Both the position numbers and the translations under genes were made by a program. Source: Phycisphaerales bacterium (GTDB taxonomy: Bacteria; Planctomycetota; Phycisphaerae; UBA1845). Taken from it: a stretch of 44,653 bases of DNA. Position 1 is the first letter of the stretch, and the number at the start of each line of letters is the position of its first letter. The DNA is taken from assembly GCA_003597935.1 (NCBI GenBank), contig QZJT01000017.1, positions 1 through 44,653 of the forward strand, read 5' to 3'. Below the pieces are notes generated by a model. The model did no database searches and was not told the DNA's origin. It saw nothing but the letters and a program-made list of their open reading frames with translations. Positions 8,969 through 17,187 of this stretch are shown here, piece after piece.

Positions 8969-11900
8969 ATGAGCACGACCAGGCAGACAGACGAGAAGCG
9001 AACCCCCCGCGCCGCCGGCGCGTATGACCATCGAGCCATCGAGGCCAAATGGCAGGCGTACTGGGACCGGCAGCAGACCTTTCGCACGCTCAACCCGGGT
9101 GAGCCGGGATTCGACGCCTCCAGACCGAAGTACTACGTGCTGGATTTCTTCCCTTATCCCAGCGGGGCGGGGCTGCACGTCGGCCATCCGCTGGGCTACT
9201 GCGCCACCGACATCGTCGCCCGCTACAAGCGGATGCGGGGCTTCAACGTCCTGCACCCGATGGGCTTCGACGCCTTCGGCCTGCCGGCGGAGCAGTACGC
9301 CATTCAGACGAACGTCCACCCGGCGATCACCACGCGGGCCAACATCGACACGTATCGGCGACAACTCAAGATGCTGGGCTTCAGCTACGACTGGTCGCGC
9401 GAACTGGCGACCTGTTTTCCCGATTACTACAAGTTCACCCAGTGGTGCTTCGCCCGCATGTTCGAGGCGTGGTACGACGAAGCCTGCGCGTGGCCGGGGC
9501 CGGACGGGCGGCGGGTGGTGGGGCGGGCGCGGCCGGTGGCGGAGCTTGAACAGCAGCTCTCGTCGGGGGCGTGGTCGGTCGATGCGACACTGGGCATCGT
9601 GCGCGCCCCGGCCGCGGATGGGAACCGGGCCTGGAGCGAGCTTTCGCCGGCCGAGCAGCGCGAATTCATCAACCGCCGCCGCCTGGCCTACATTGACGAA
9701 ATCCCCGTCAACTGGTGCCCCGCACTGGGGACCGTGCTGGCCAACGAGGAAGTCGACAACCAGGGCCGCAGTGAGCGCGGTGGACATCCGGTGTACCGCC
9801 GTCCGCTGCGCCAGTGGATGATGCGCATCACCGAGTACGCCGAGCGGCTGCTGGCGGACCTGGAGGACCTCGACTGGCCCGAGCCGATCAAGCTGATGCA
9901 GCGCAATTGGATCGGCCGCAGCACGGGGGCGGAAGTCGTCTTTCCGCTGGCGGGCGCGTTCTCATGGCAGGACGGCCGCTGGCGGACGCGCGACGGCAGG
10001 CCGATCGTCGGCCGGGAATTGTACTTCCACCAGGACGTGATCCGCATCTACACCACCCGGCCGGACACGCTTTTCGGCGCGACTTACATGGTGCTGGCGC
10101 CCGAGCACCCGCTGGTCGCGCGCGTCACCACGCCGGAGCACCGCCCCGCGGTGGACCGATACGTCGAAACCGCCCGCCATCGCTCCGACCTGGAGCGCAC
10201 GGCCGAAACGAGGCTGAAAACCGGCGTCTTCACGGGCGGGTTCGCCATCAACCCGGTCAACGGCGAGCGTATCCCGGTTTGGGTGGCGGACTATGTGCTC
10301 ATGGGATACGGCACGGGCGCCATCATGGCCGTGCCGGGCCACGACACGCGCGACTTCGAGTTCGCCAAGCAGTTCGACCTGCCGATCATCGCCGTCGTCC
10401 GGCCGCCGGACGCGTGGATCCACGAACAGATCACGACGCGCGGCGTCGACGAGGACTACTGCCGTCGAACCGGCCGCGCCAGGCTCCCGGAGCAACTGCT
10501 CAACTCTGCGTCCGCAGCCGCCGGCATCATCGGCGGCATCACCGCCCAGGACGCCACGGCCGTGCTCGATGGTGACGCCGGCTGGGTCAATCAGGTCGCC
10601 TGGCCGGTCTACGCGGCAGGTCCCGGTATCTTCCACGAGGCCTACTGCGGCGACGGCGTGGGCCTGAACTCCGGCCGATTTGACGGGCTACCCACGCCCG
10701 AGTTCAAGGAGCGGATCGTCGGCTGGCTCGAAGAGCAGGGTCTGGGGCGCGGCGCGGTCAACTACAAGCTGCGCGATTGGATCTTCAGCCGGCAGAAGTA
10801 CTGGGGCGAGCCGTTTCCGGTGTTGCACGGCGAAGACGGTGAGACGATCGCCGTTCCTGACGACGAGCTGCCCGTCGAACTGCCGCAAATGGAAAACTTC
10901 CGGCCCACGCCCGTCGCCGACGACGAGCACACGGTACCGGCCCCGCCGCTGGCGCGGGCGAAGGAGTGGGTGTCCGTCACCCGCGGCGGCAAGACCTGGA
11001 CGCGCGACGCCAACACCATGCCGCAGTGGGCCGGTTCATGCTGGTACTACCTGCGCTTCATCGACCCGCACAACGAGCACCGTTTCTGCGGCGCCGAAGC
11101 CGAAAAGTACTGGTCGCCCGTCGATCTGTATGTGGGGGGGGCCGAGCACGCGGTGCTCCACCTGCTCTACGCCCGCTTCTGGCACAAGGCGCTCTATGAC
11201 CTGGGCTACGTCTGCCGGGCGGAGCCGTTCGCGAAGCTGTTCAACCAGGGGATGATCCAGGCGTTCGCCTATCGCAACGCCCGCGGCTCGCTGATCGGCC
11301 CGGACCGCGTGGCGCACCGCGGCGAGGACCAGTTCTTCGATTCGCAGACCGGCGAGCCGCTGACGCGCATCGTCGCCAAGATGAGCAAGGCGCTGAACAA
11401 CGTCGTCAACCCGGACGAGATCGTGAGCGCGTTCGGCGCCGACACGTTCCGCCTGTACGAGATGTACATGGGCCCGCTGGACGCCTCCAAGCCCTGGAAC
11501 ACGCAGGACGTACCCGGGCTCTACAAGCTGTGCAACCGCATCTGGCGGCTGGTCGTGGACGTCGACACCGGCGAACTGAGCCCGGCATTGACCGACGACG
11601 CCCCGGACGAAGCCGCCCTGCGCCTGCTGCACAAGGCGATCCGGAAAGTGGGCGCGGACATCGAGGCGCTGAAGTTCAATACGGCCATTGCCGCCTTCTT
11701 CGACTTCGTCAACGGCGTGACGCGCATGGAGCGCCGGCCGCGGGGGATCATCGAGCCCTTTGTGCTGCTGGTCACTCCGTTCGCGCCGCACCTGGCCGAG
11801 GAGTTGTGGCAGCGCTTGGGCCACTCCGAGAGCCTGGCCTACCAGTCCTGGCCGGCGTACGACGAGGCCCTGGCCCGCGACCCGGAGGTCGAGATCGCCG

Positions 11901-12073
11901 TGCAGGTGCTCGGCAAGATCAAGGCGCGCATCATGGTGGCCGCCGACGCGGATGAGAAAACGCTCGAAGCCGCCGCCCTGGCCGACCCGGCGGTGCGCGA
12001 GGCGATCCGCGGCAAGACCGTTCGCAAGGTGATCGTGGTCAAGGGGCGGCTGGTAAACGTGGTGGCGAGTTGA
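8969..12073 (+). CDS. leuS: Leucyl-tRNA synthetase
   Basis: 1034 aa, class I aminoacyl-tRNA synthetase that charges tRNA-Leu in the cytoplasm. The HIGH motif reads HVGH (70-73) in FPYPSGAGLHVGHPLGY. The CP1 editing domain has the hallmark TRPDTLFG (363-370) and MAVPGHDTRDFEFAKQ, so post-transfer editing should work. The KMSKS loop is KMSKA (804-808), with Ala in place of the last Ser. An anticodon-binding helical domain and the C-terminal extension follow. It is longer than the roughly 860 aa of E. coli. The extra length is mainly an insert between about 168 and 235 (beginning WPGPDGRRVVGRARPVAE) and additions in the editing domain. It is monocistronic, with its own promoter, and followed by a heptamer array. 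Confidence 0.97.
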   Translation: MSTTRQTDEKRTPRAAGAYDHRAIEAKWQAYWDRQQTFRTLNPGEPGFDASRPKYYVLDFFPYPSGAGLHVGHPLGYCATDIVARYKRMRGFNVLHPMGFDAFGLPAEQYAIQTNVHPAITTRANIDTYRRQLKMLGFSYDWSRELATCFPDYYKFTQWCFARMFEAWYDEACAWPGPDGRRVVGRARPVAELEQQLSSGAWSVDATLGIVRAPAADGNRAWSELSPAEQREFINRRRLAYIDEIPVNWCPALGTVLANEEVDNQGRSERGGHPVYRRPLRQWMMRITEYAERLLADLEDLDWPEPIKLMQRNWIGRSTGAEVVFPLAGAFSWQDGRWRTRDGRPIVGRELYFHQDVIRIYTTRPDTLFGATYMVLAPEHPLVARVTTPEHRPAVDRYVETARHRSDLERTAETRLKTGVFTGGFAINPVNGERIPVWVADYVLMGYGTGAIMAVPGHDTRDFEFAKQFDLPIIAVVRPPDAWIHEQITTRGVDEDYCRRTGRARLPEQLLNSASAAAGIIGGITAQDATAVLDGDAGWVNQVAWPVYAAGPGIFHEAYCGDGVGLNSGRFDGLPTPEFKERIVGWLEEQGLGRGAVNYKLRDWIFSRQKYWGEPFPVLHGEDGETIAVPDDELPVELPQMENFRPTPVADDEHTVPAPPLARAKEWVSVTRGGKTWTRDANTMPQWAGSCWYYLRFIDPHNEHRFCGAEAEKYWSPVDLYVGGAEHAVLHLLYARFWHKALYDLGYVCRAEPFAKLFNQGMIQAFAYRNARGSLIGPDRVAHRGEDQFFDSQTGEPLTRIVAKMSKALNNVVNPDEIVSAFGADTFRLYEMYMGPLDASKPWNTQDVPGLYKLCNRIWRLVVDVDTGELSPALTDDAPDEAALRLLHKAIRKVGADIEALKFNTAIAAFFDFVNGVTRMERRPRGIIEPFVLLVTPFAPHLAEELWQRLGHSESLAYQSWPAYDEALARDPEVEIAVQVLGKIKARIMVAADADEKTLEAAALADPAVREAIRGKTVRKVIVVKGRLVNVVAS

Positions 12074-12119
12074 AGCCGGTCGAAGGTCGAAGGTCCAAGG
12101 TCGGAGGTCGAAGAAGGAG
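12074..12119 (+). repeat. Heptamer array (GGTCGAA units) after the leuS stop
   Basis: About six degenerate GGTCGAA/GGTCCAA/GGTCGGA units begin a few bases past the leuS TGA. The purine-rich strand is again the mRNA sense. Confidence 0.75.
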
Positions 12120-12209
12120 GGCGGGCAATAGCGTTGGGCGCCGCCGGGCGGCATTGTTGTACCGGGAGTGCGGATTCTGTGCAGCCGGCGGATGGCGGAT
12201 CGTGGGACC

Positions 12210-12761
12210 ATGGCGCTTGAGATTGAAGCGAAGCTGAAGGTCGAGTCGCACGGACCGGTCCGCGACGCGCTGAAGCGCGAGCAGGCGACGCGGCTGGGCG
12301 TCATCGAACAGACGGACGTTTTCTTCGACCGGCCGGATGGCTCGCTGCGCGCCAGCGGGTATGCGCTGCGCGTCCGCTCGGAAGCGAGGTCGGACGAGGC
12401 TCGGCCCTCTGCGGTGCTGACCGTGAAAGGCCCCGTCCGGCCGGGCGCCTACAAGACGCGCGAGGAGATCGAGCTGGCGCTTCCGGACGCGCAGCAGGGC
12501 CGGCGTCTGGTGACGCTGCTGGGATTCGTGGAGGTGTTCGTGTTGCAGAAACGACGCGAGCGATGGCAACTGGGGGCCTGCCGCGTGGAGCTGGACGAAC
12601 TGCCGCGGCTGGGTACGTTCGTGGAGATCGAGGGTCCGTCGGACGCGGCCGTGGGCGGCGTACAGCGAAGGCTCGGCTTGCAGGGATTGACGCACATCGC
12701 CAATTCCTACCTGGGCCTGGTGCAGACGCTCATCGAGAGTCATCCGAGCCGTAGCCGATGA
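12210..12761 (+). CDS. CYTH domain protein (CyaB/ThTPase-like)
   Basis: 183 aa from ATG 12210; a longer GTG start at 12168 would add unconserved residues. It opens with MALEIEAKLKV, the ExExK signature (E4, E6, K8) that chelates metal in the CYTH tunnel fold. Later strands include YALRVRSE, AVLTVKGP, TREEIELAL and VELDELPRLGTFVEIEG, which supply the Arg, Lys and Glu residues of the tunnel. CYTH enzymes act on organic or inorganic triphosphates (class IV adenylate cyclase, thiamine triphosphatase, triphosphatase); the substrate cannot be told from sequence. It lies upstream of a cytochrome gene with a 31-bp gap, so the two may share a transcript. Confidence 0.85.
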   Translation: MALEIEAKLKVESHGPVRDALKREQATRLGVIEQTDVFFDRPDGSLRASGYALRVRSEARSDEARPSAVLTVKGPVRPGAYKTREEIELALPDAQQGRRLVTLLGFVEVFVLQKRRERWQLGACRVELDELPRLGTFVEIEGPSDAAVGGVQRRLGLQGLTHIANSYLGLVQTLIESHPSRSR

Positions 12762-12792
12762 ATCACCCCAAGACGATGGAGAATTGCAGAAG

Positions 12793-13242
12793 ATGCACCG
12801 AAACGTGCTCACCGCGTCAGTTGCTGCTGGGATCCTGACGACCGTGTTCCTCCTGGCGTCCCGCGTCGGATTGGCCCAGGCGACGCCTGCCCCGCAGGAC
12901 GTGCCCGACCGCGGCCCCTTCAAGCCGGTGGCCGAACTGGAGATGTTGATGGAGGCCCAGGAGTCCCACCTGCACGGCATGGAGGACGCCCTGAAAACGC
13001 CGGGGGAAAAAGCGTTCAAAGTGGTGCGGTTCCACGCCCAGGTGCTGGCCGAACTGGCCAACGTCAACCGCTTTCACAGGGACAAGGCCGACTACGTCAG
13101 TTGGGCGACGCAGTTGCGCGACACTGCCCTGGAACTGGCCGGAAAGGCGGCCCAAGGGTCGGACGCCGACACCGGCGCCATGCTGGGCCTGGTCGAGAAG
13201 CTGAAGAGCACCTGCACCGCCTGCCACGACGTGTACGACTGA
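12793..13242 (+). CDS. Periplasmic monohaem cytochrome c, c556/c'-like
   Basis: 149 aa from ATG 12793 (a TTG at 12784 is in frame). A signal peptide (VLTASVAAGILTTVFLLASR) precedes a four-helix-bundle-like region. The single haem-binding motif CTACH (C141, C144, H145) lies near the C-terminus, as in the cytochrome c'/c556 group. The region before the helices (KPVAELEMLMEAQESHLHGM) contains Met and His residues that could be the other axial ligand. The likely role is periplasmic electron transfer or small-ligand binding. No redox partner is next to it in the window. Confidence 0.78.
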   Translation: MHRNVLTASVAAGILTTVFLLASRVGLAQATPAPQDVPDRGPFKPVAELEMLMEAQESHLHGMEDALKTPGEKAFKVVRFHAQVLAELANVNRFHRDKADYVSWATQLRDTALELAGKAAQGSDADTGAMLGLVEKLKSTCTACHDVYD

Positions 13243-13332
13243 CGGGCGGACCGCGGCTGGGCCGGGCGCATGACGGCCCCCCCCGATGCCGAGCTGGGCC
13301 GCCATCGCCGCGATGCCGCGCCGCGCGGCCGA

Positions 13333-13361
13333 TTGCGTCGCGCGGAGCTTTCTGCTACGCT
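13333..13361 (+). promoter_or_regulatory. Putative sigma-70 promoter for the 13455 gene
   Basis: TTGCGT (13333-13338), a 17-base spacer and TACGCT (13356-13361). The leader that follows holds a GC-rich hairpin (GACGCCCC-CGAG-GGGCGGCGTC, about 13380-13402). The rest of 13243-13454 shows nothing recognisable. Confidence 0.45.
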
Positions 13362-13454
13362 GGCGTGAGCCGCGGGGCCGACGCCCCCGAGGGGCGGCGT
13401 CTGCGCGGCAGGGTGTATGTGGTTGCACGCGCCTTCAAACCTGAGGAGGAGATC

Positions 13455-14189
13455 ATGAGAATGTGTCGCAGAATCGGATGCGTCGCCGTGATGGCGATCG
13501 GTTGCTCCCTGGCCGCGGGCCAGGAGGTGATCTGGGACTACGGCCACGATGCGGGTCGGACCAACGGTTGCTGGGCCAACACCACGGCGGGTCAGAATTT
13601 CGCCGAGCGTGTGATCTGGGAGACGAACCAGACCGTGACCGCGATGCGGATCTTCACCTGCATCGCCAAGCGGGACGGCACGGTCCACATCAAGATCCTG
13701 GCCGACAACGGCGGCGTTCCCGGCGCCGTCGTCGCGGCGTTCGACGTGACGCCGGACAGTTGGGAGCCGGACCACACGGGCGAGAACGTGGTGACCGCCA
13801 GCTTCGGCCCGGTCAACCTGGACGCGAACACGCCGTACTGGATCGGCATGTCCGGCAACGGCTTCGAATTGGGCCAGCACGCCCTCAACCCCGGACCGGA
13901 GAACAACCAGATGGCGCAGTTCTCGGGGCCGAACTACAGCTTCATGACCGGCGTCGGCGACCAGAAGTTCCAGCTCCTGGGCGGTGGCGACACCTGCCAG
14001 TACACGGTCAAGAAGAGCAAGGCCAAGGGCGGCTGTGAGGCTTGCCCGCCCAAGGGTGGCAACTTCTCCAGTGAGACGGAGTGCGAAGACGTGGGTGACT
14101 GTGCGAAGAAGGTGAAGGCCACCATCGCGTGCCCCGGCGGCGGACCGGGCACCTGCAAGATCAAGGGAAAACGCTCGGCGTGCGGCTGA
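13455..14189 (+). CDS. Secreted Cys-rich protein with predicted beta-sandwich domain
   Basis: 244 aa from ATG 13455, which has a strong GAGGAGG Shine-Dalgarno seven bases upstream; the open frame extends further 5' but without a good start. The signal peptide is MRMCRRIGCVAVMAIGCSLA. The middle (about 25-175) is rich in beta strands and resembles choice-of-anchor domains of planctomycete exported proteins (GHDAGRTNGCWANTTAGQNF, IKILADNGGVPGAVVAAFDV, ANTPYWIGMSGNGFELG). The C-terminal 65 residues hold nine cysteines, probably in disulphides. No catalytic motif was seen. Strong translation signals and a dedicated terminator suggest an abundant exported protein. Function unknown. Confidence 0.75.
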   Translation: MRMCRRIGCVAVMAIGCSLAAGQEVIWDYGHDAGRTNGCWANTTAGQNFAERVIWETNQTVTAMRIFTCIAKRDGTVHIKILADNGGVPGAVVAAFDVTPDSWEPDHTGENVVTASFGPVNLDANTPYWIGMSGNGFELGQHALNPGPENNQMAQFSGPNYSFMTGVGDQKFQLLGGGDTCQYTVKKSKAKGGCEACPPKGGNFSSETECEDVGDCAKKVKATIACPGGGPGTCKIKGKRSACG

Positions 14190-14219
14190 CGCTTCCTGGG
14201 CGTGATTCCTGACCGAACG

Positions 14220-14258
14220 CGACGGGCTGCCCGCCAGAGGCAGCCCGTCGTCTTTTTC
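14220..14258 (+). terminator. Rho-independent terminator of the 13455 gene
   Basis: Perfect 10-bp stem GACGGGCTGC / GCAGCCCGTC (14221-14230 with 14240-14249), followed by TCTTTTTCG. It is 30 bases past the stop. Confidence 0.88.
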
Positions 14259-14282
14259 GACCCCAACGTGTACGTTGGCACG

Positions 14283-14320
14283 GAGAATAACGAATGGCGA
14301 ATAGCGAATAACGAATGAAG
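14283..14320 (+). repeat. Heptamer array (CGAATGG/CGAATAG), purine-rich on plus strand
   Basis: About five 7-base units (CGAATGG, CGAATAG, CGAATAA and variants), placed just after the terminator of the plus-strand 13455 gene and facing the pyrimidine-rich array at 14352-14460. Confidence 0.75.
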
Positions 14321-14351
14321 AGCGGCGCGTTGCCCTCACCAGATCAAGTCC

Positions 14352-14460
14352 CGGCCTTCAACCTTCCACCTTAGACTTGCGACCTTCAACCTCCAACCTT
14401 CCAACCTTCCAACCTTCGACCTTCGACCTTCCAACCTTCAACCTTCCGACCTTCCAACCC
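14352..14460 (-). repeat. Long heptamer array (AACCTTC/GACCTTC on plus strand)
   Basis: About fifteen near-continuous 7-base units, AACCTTC or GACCTTC on the plus strand and GAAGGTT/GAAGGTC in the minus sense. It starts four bases beyond the stop of the minus-strand ACT-domain gene. Confidence 0.85.
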
Positions 14461-14464
14461 CGGT

Positions 14465-15058
14465 CTACGTCCACCACCACAGCAGGCCCGGCACCGCCTG
14501 GAGGGGGGTCTTGATGGTGCCGTTGTGGCGTTTGACCTGCTCGTTGACCTGGCGGGTGAACTCGTAGCGGTCGAACTCGCGCGGCAGCATGACGACGTAC
14601 TTCTGGCCGAACTCGACCCGCGGGCGCGGGCCGGGCACCACCCGCCGTTCGCCGGTGTGGCCGACCACGAACACGCCGTGCTCCGCGAACAGCTTCGTCA
14701 TCGCGGCGATCAGCCCCACCGCGTCCTCGGTGACGATGTCCATCCCGTGCAGCAGTTCCTGGTAGCCGGGCGGCACGGTGGGCTGGCTCATGGGCTGGAA
14801 CTTGACGTTACAGCCGCTCTTGTCCCGCAAGAGCATCTTGTCCTCGTTCATGCGGGCGATGTCGGCCGGGCTGGCCGTGATGCTCATGAAGATCACGGCG
14901 TTCTCGCCGAACTTGTCGGCGATGTCCTTGTCGATGTTGCCGCCGCGTTCGGCCACGAAGGTGGCCCCCAGGTTGAGCAGGCCCGGCATGTCCGGCCCGA
15001 CCAGCCAGAGGGCGGCGTGTTGCAGGCCGTTGTCGACGTACGGTGTGGATCCGGTCAT
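14465..15058 (-). CDS. Double-ACT-domain regulator, GcvR-like
   Basis: 197 aa from ATG 15058, which has GAGGGAGC upstream; the open frame to 15319 is not conserved. The first ACT domain is at about 10-70 (HAALWLVGPDMPGLLNLGAT, then GGNIDKDIADKFGENAVIFM). The second is at about 100-180 (MDIVTEDAVGLIAAMTKLFA, then YVVMLPREFDRYEFTRQV). The G-P-D-M-P-G-L and E-D-x-x-G-L-I turns are typical of ACT ligand sites. The layout matches GcvR and related proteins that bind amino acids and control gene expression or enzymes by protein contact. The formyl-transferase domain that would make it PurU is absent. Ligand and partner are unknown. Confidence 0.75.
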   Translation of the reverse strand: MTGSTPYVDNGLQHAALWLVGPDMPGLLNLGATFVAERGGNIDKDIADKFGENAVIFMSITASPADIARMNEDKMLLRDKSGCNVKFQPMSQPTVPPGYQELLHGMDIVTEDAVGLIAAMTKLFAEHGVFVVGHTGERRVVPGPRPRVEFGQKYVVMLPREFDRYEFTRQVNEQVKRHNGTIKTPLQAVPGLLWWWT

Positions 15059-15310
15059 GGCGCGCTCCCTCGAATCGGGCGAAGCGTTCGAGGGCGCGGG
15101 AAGGTTGGCCGCACCGCGGCCGCGGCCGTCGCGCTTCGCGGTCAAGACGTGCAACACCGCAGCGGCGCCGGCGACAGGACGGCGGGGAACCTCAGTTCCC
15201 TGGCCAGGGGTGGCACCGGAACCACCCGTGCCGACATCGCAGCGTCTGCTGCTGCATTGTACACGGCGCCGCAACGCCGGTCTACGGGGGGGTGGTACGG
15301 GCTGGCGGTA

Positions 15311-15370
15311 GGGTGGCACGGGCTGGCACAGCGACGCGAAGCGTCGCCCAGCCAGGCCGTGCCGCCCGGC
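15311..15370. repeat. Nested-hairpin repeat element upstream of thioredoxin
   Basis: Arms GGCACGGGCTGG and CCAGCCAGGCCGTGCC enclose an inner perfect hairpin GCGACGC-GAA-GCGTCGC. The outside-in symmetry suggests a small non-coding mobile or REP-type element. It lies just upstream of the thioredoxin promoter. The remainder of 15059-15310 shows only a smaller hairpin near 15208 and no gene. Confidence 0.65.
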
Positions 15371-15372
15371 GG

Positions 15373-15401
15373 TTGACCCTGCCCGGCGGGGATTCTACAC
15401 T
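15373..15401 (+). promoter_or_regulatory. Sigma-70-type promoter for thioredoxin
   Basis: TTGACC (15373-15378), a 17-base spacer and TACACT (15396-15401). It lies 76 bases before the chosen ATG. Confidence 0.65.
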
Positions 15402-15477
15402 CCCGCAGCCCTGTGCCGCGGCCTGCAAGCGGGTCGGCGGCACGCTTTGACATGGTGCAGTGACACGGAGACAGCCG

Positions 15478-15813
15478 ATGGCTGGAAACGCGATCGAGTT
15501 GACGGACGCCTCTTTCGAGTCGGAGGTGCTCGCCGCCGACGTACCCGTGCTGGTGGACTTCTGGGCCGAGTGGTGCCAGCCCTGCCGGGCGCTGAGCCCG
15601 ACCATCGAGCAGCTCGCCGACCAGTACCGGGGCAAGGTGAAGGTGGGCAAGCTCAATATCGACCAGAACAACGACACGGCGGTGCGCTACTCCGTCAGCG
15701 CCATCCCGACGGTGCTGCTGTTCAAGAGCGGCGAGGTCGTCGATCGCTTCGTGGGGATGAAAGCCAAGCGGGACTACGAGGCCGCGCTGAACCACCTGGT
15801 GCCGACGGCCTGA
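15478..15813 (+). CDS. trxA: Thioredoxin
   Basis: 111 aa from ATG 15478, after CGGAGA; a GTG at 15460 is in frame. It is a single thioredoxin fold with the active site WCQPC (C33, C36) in VLVDFWAEWCQPCRALSPTI, the cis-proline at 77 (SAIPTVLLF), and the usual length of about 105-110. There is no signal peptide, so it works in the cytoplasm as a disulphide reductant. The one oddity is Gln in place of Gly in the usual WCGPC, a change that can shift redox potential. It is upstream of the RicT gene with a gap of about 90 bp. Confidence 0.93.
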   Translation: MAGNAIELTDASFESEVLAADVPVLVDFWAEWCQPCRALSPTIEQLADQYRGKVKVGKLNIDQNNDTAVRYSVSAIPTVLLFKSGEVVDRFVGMKAKRDYEAALNHLVPTA

Positions 15814-15904
15814 AGGACGGTGACGCCGTCCCGCCGTGAGCACACGGCCCCGACCCGCAGGGCCGGGCACGTGCGACGGGCGGATGGCGGAGAGGCGCCG
15901 CGCT

Positions 15905-17152
15905 ATGGTTCTGATCGAAATCGACAACATCATTCCACCGGCGCCGCCGCAGCGCCGCGGCGGCGGCTGTGGAAACTGCGGCAGCGGCGGGTCGGACGAC
16001 GACTCGCGCTGCGGCAACGGGCTGGAGAAGATCTACCCCACCACGGCCGTGCGCTTCGGCTATCTGAAGCACATCGGCGAGTTCAGCTATCCGCCCGGCA
16101 TGCGCTTCACCTGCGGCGCCAAAGTGGTCATCCAGACGCGGCGCGGGATGGAGATCGGCGATCAGGTGTCGCTGACGTGCAGCGGCTGCGACCGCTCGGT
16201 CACCCGCGACCAGATGAAGGCGTACGTGGAGGCCAGCGGGCCGGACACGATGATCTTCGACGCCGGGCGGATCGTCCGCGAGGCGACCATGGCGGACCTG
16301 TCCGAGTTCGCCCGGCTGCAGGCGGCCGTGCGCGAACGCCGGCGCCTCTGCCAGAGCCTGGCCGACCGCATGCAGCTCGGCCTGAAGGTGGTCGAGTGCG
16401 AGATCCTCTTCGGCGGCGAGCGCATCATCTTCTACTTCACCGCGGAGGGCCGCATCGACTTCCGCCAGTTGGTGCGGGAACTGTCCGCCGAGCTGCAGAC
16501 GCGGATCGAGATGCGCCAGATCGGGGCGCGCGATGAGGCCCGACTGCTGGCCGACTTCGAGACGTGCGGGCGCGAGGTGTGCTGCAAGACCTTCCTGAAG
16601 GACCTCAAGCCGATCAGCATGAAGATGGCCAAGTTGCAGAAGGCCACCATCGACCCGACCAAGGTCTCAGGCCGGTGCGGGCGGCTGAAGTGCTGCCTGC
16701 GCTACGAACACGCCACCTACGAGGAACTGGACCGGCAACTCCCGAAGATCGGCGCCCGTGTGTCGTCGCCTCATGGCGACGGGGTGGTCATCAACCGGCA
16801 GATTCTGACGCAACTGCTCCAGATCAAGCGCGAGGATGACAGCATCGTTTCCATTGTCGCGGAAGACGTGGTTTCTTCGCCCCCCGGCGGAGGGCCGTCG
16901 GGACCCACCCGGCCCAAGGGCGAGAGACGCGCCCCGAGCGGCGTGGACCGCGAGCCGGAGACGGGGGAGGAGTCGGCCCCCGACGTGGATGCCTCGCCCG
17001 ACGATCGTGCGGCCCCGGCACCGCCTGACGGGCCGGCTTCAGATTCCCGAGGCAGTCAGCCGACGCAGGGAAAGGACGAACGGCGTGGCCGTCGTCGCCG
17101 CTGGCGCCGGCCGGGCGGCGGCGCATCCCGCGGCCCGCGTGGTCAGCAGTAG
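15905..17152 (+). CDS. PSP1-domain / RicT (YaaT)-like protein
   Basis: 415 aa from ATG 15905, which has GGAGAGG nine bases upstream. The core PSP1 C-terminal region is followed by the RicT cysteine signatures TCGREVCCKTFLKDLKPIS (C221, C226, C227) and SGRCGRLKCCLRYEHATYEE (C258, C263, C264). In Bacillus, RicT works with RicA and RicF as an iron-sulphur and FAD complex that aids RNase Y-dependent mRNA processing; these cysteines correspond to its cluster ligands. Two additions are unlike Bacillus: a Cys/Gly-rich N-terminus (GGGCGNCGSGG, C22, C25, C36) with a further CSGC pair in the next 100 residues, and a basic, Pro/Arg-rich C-terminal tail of about 90 residues that could bind RNA. No RicA or RicF gene is in the window. 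Confidence 0.87.
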   Translation: MVLIEIDNIIPPAPPQRRGGGCGNCGSGGSDDDSRCGNGLEKIYPTTAVRFGYLKHIGEFSYPPGMRFTCGAKVVIQTRRGMEIGDQVSLTCSGCDRSVTRDQMKAYVEASGPDTMIFDAGRIVREATMADLSEFARLQAAVRERRRLCQSLADRMQLGLKVVECEILFGGERIIFYFTAEGRIDFRQLVRELSAELQTRIEMRQIGARDEARLLADFETCGREVCCKTFLKDLKPISMKMAKLQKATIDPTKVSGRCGRLKCCLRYEHATYEELDRQLPKIGARVSSPHGDGVVINRQILTQLLQIKREDDSIVSIVAEDVVSSPPGGGPSGPTRPKGERRAPSGVDREPETGEESAPDVDASPDDRAAPAPPDGPASDSRGSQPTQGKDERRGRRRRWRRPGGGASRGPRGQQ

Positions 17153-17187
17153 CAGGGGGCGGCGGGCCGCCCGACAATGGAGGCAAC

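Noticed and set aside
8840-9787. Long minus-strand frame opposite leuS
   Set aside because: It is the shadow of a GC-rich gene; its protein has no domain and the leuS frame is certain.
13092-14339. 415-codon minus-strand frame
   Set aside because: It overlaps a plus-strand gene with signal peptide, strong Shine-Dalgarno and terminator; the minus product is low-complexity.
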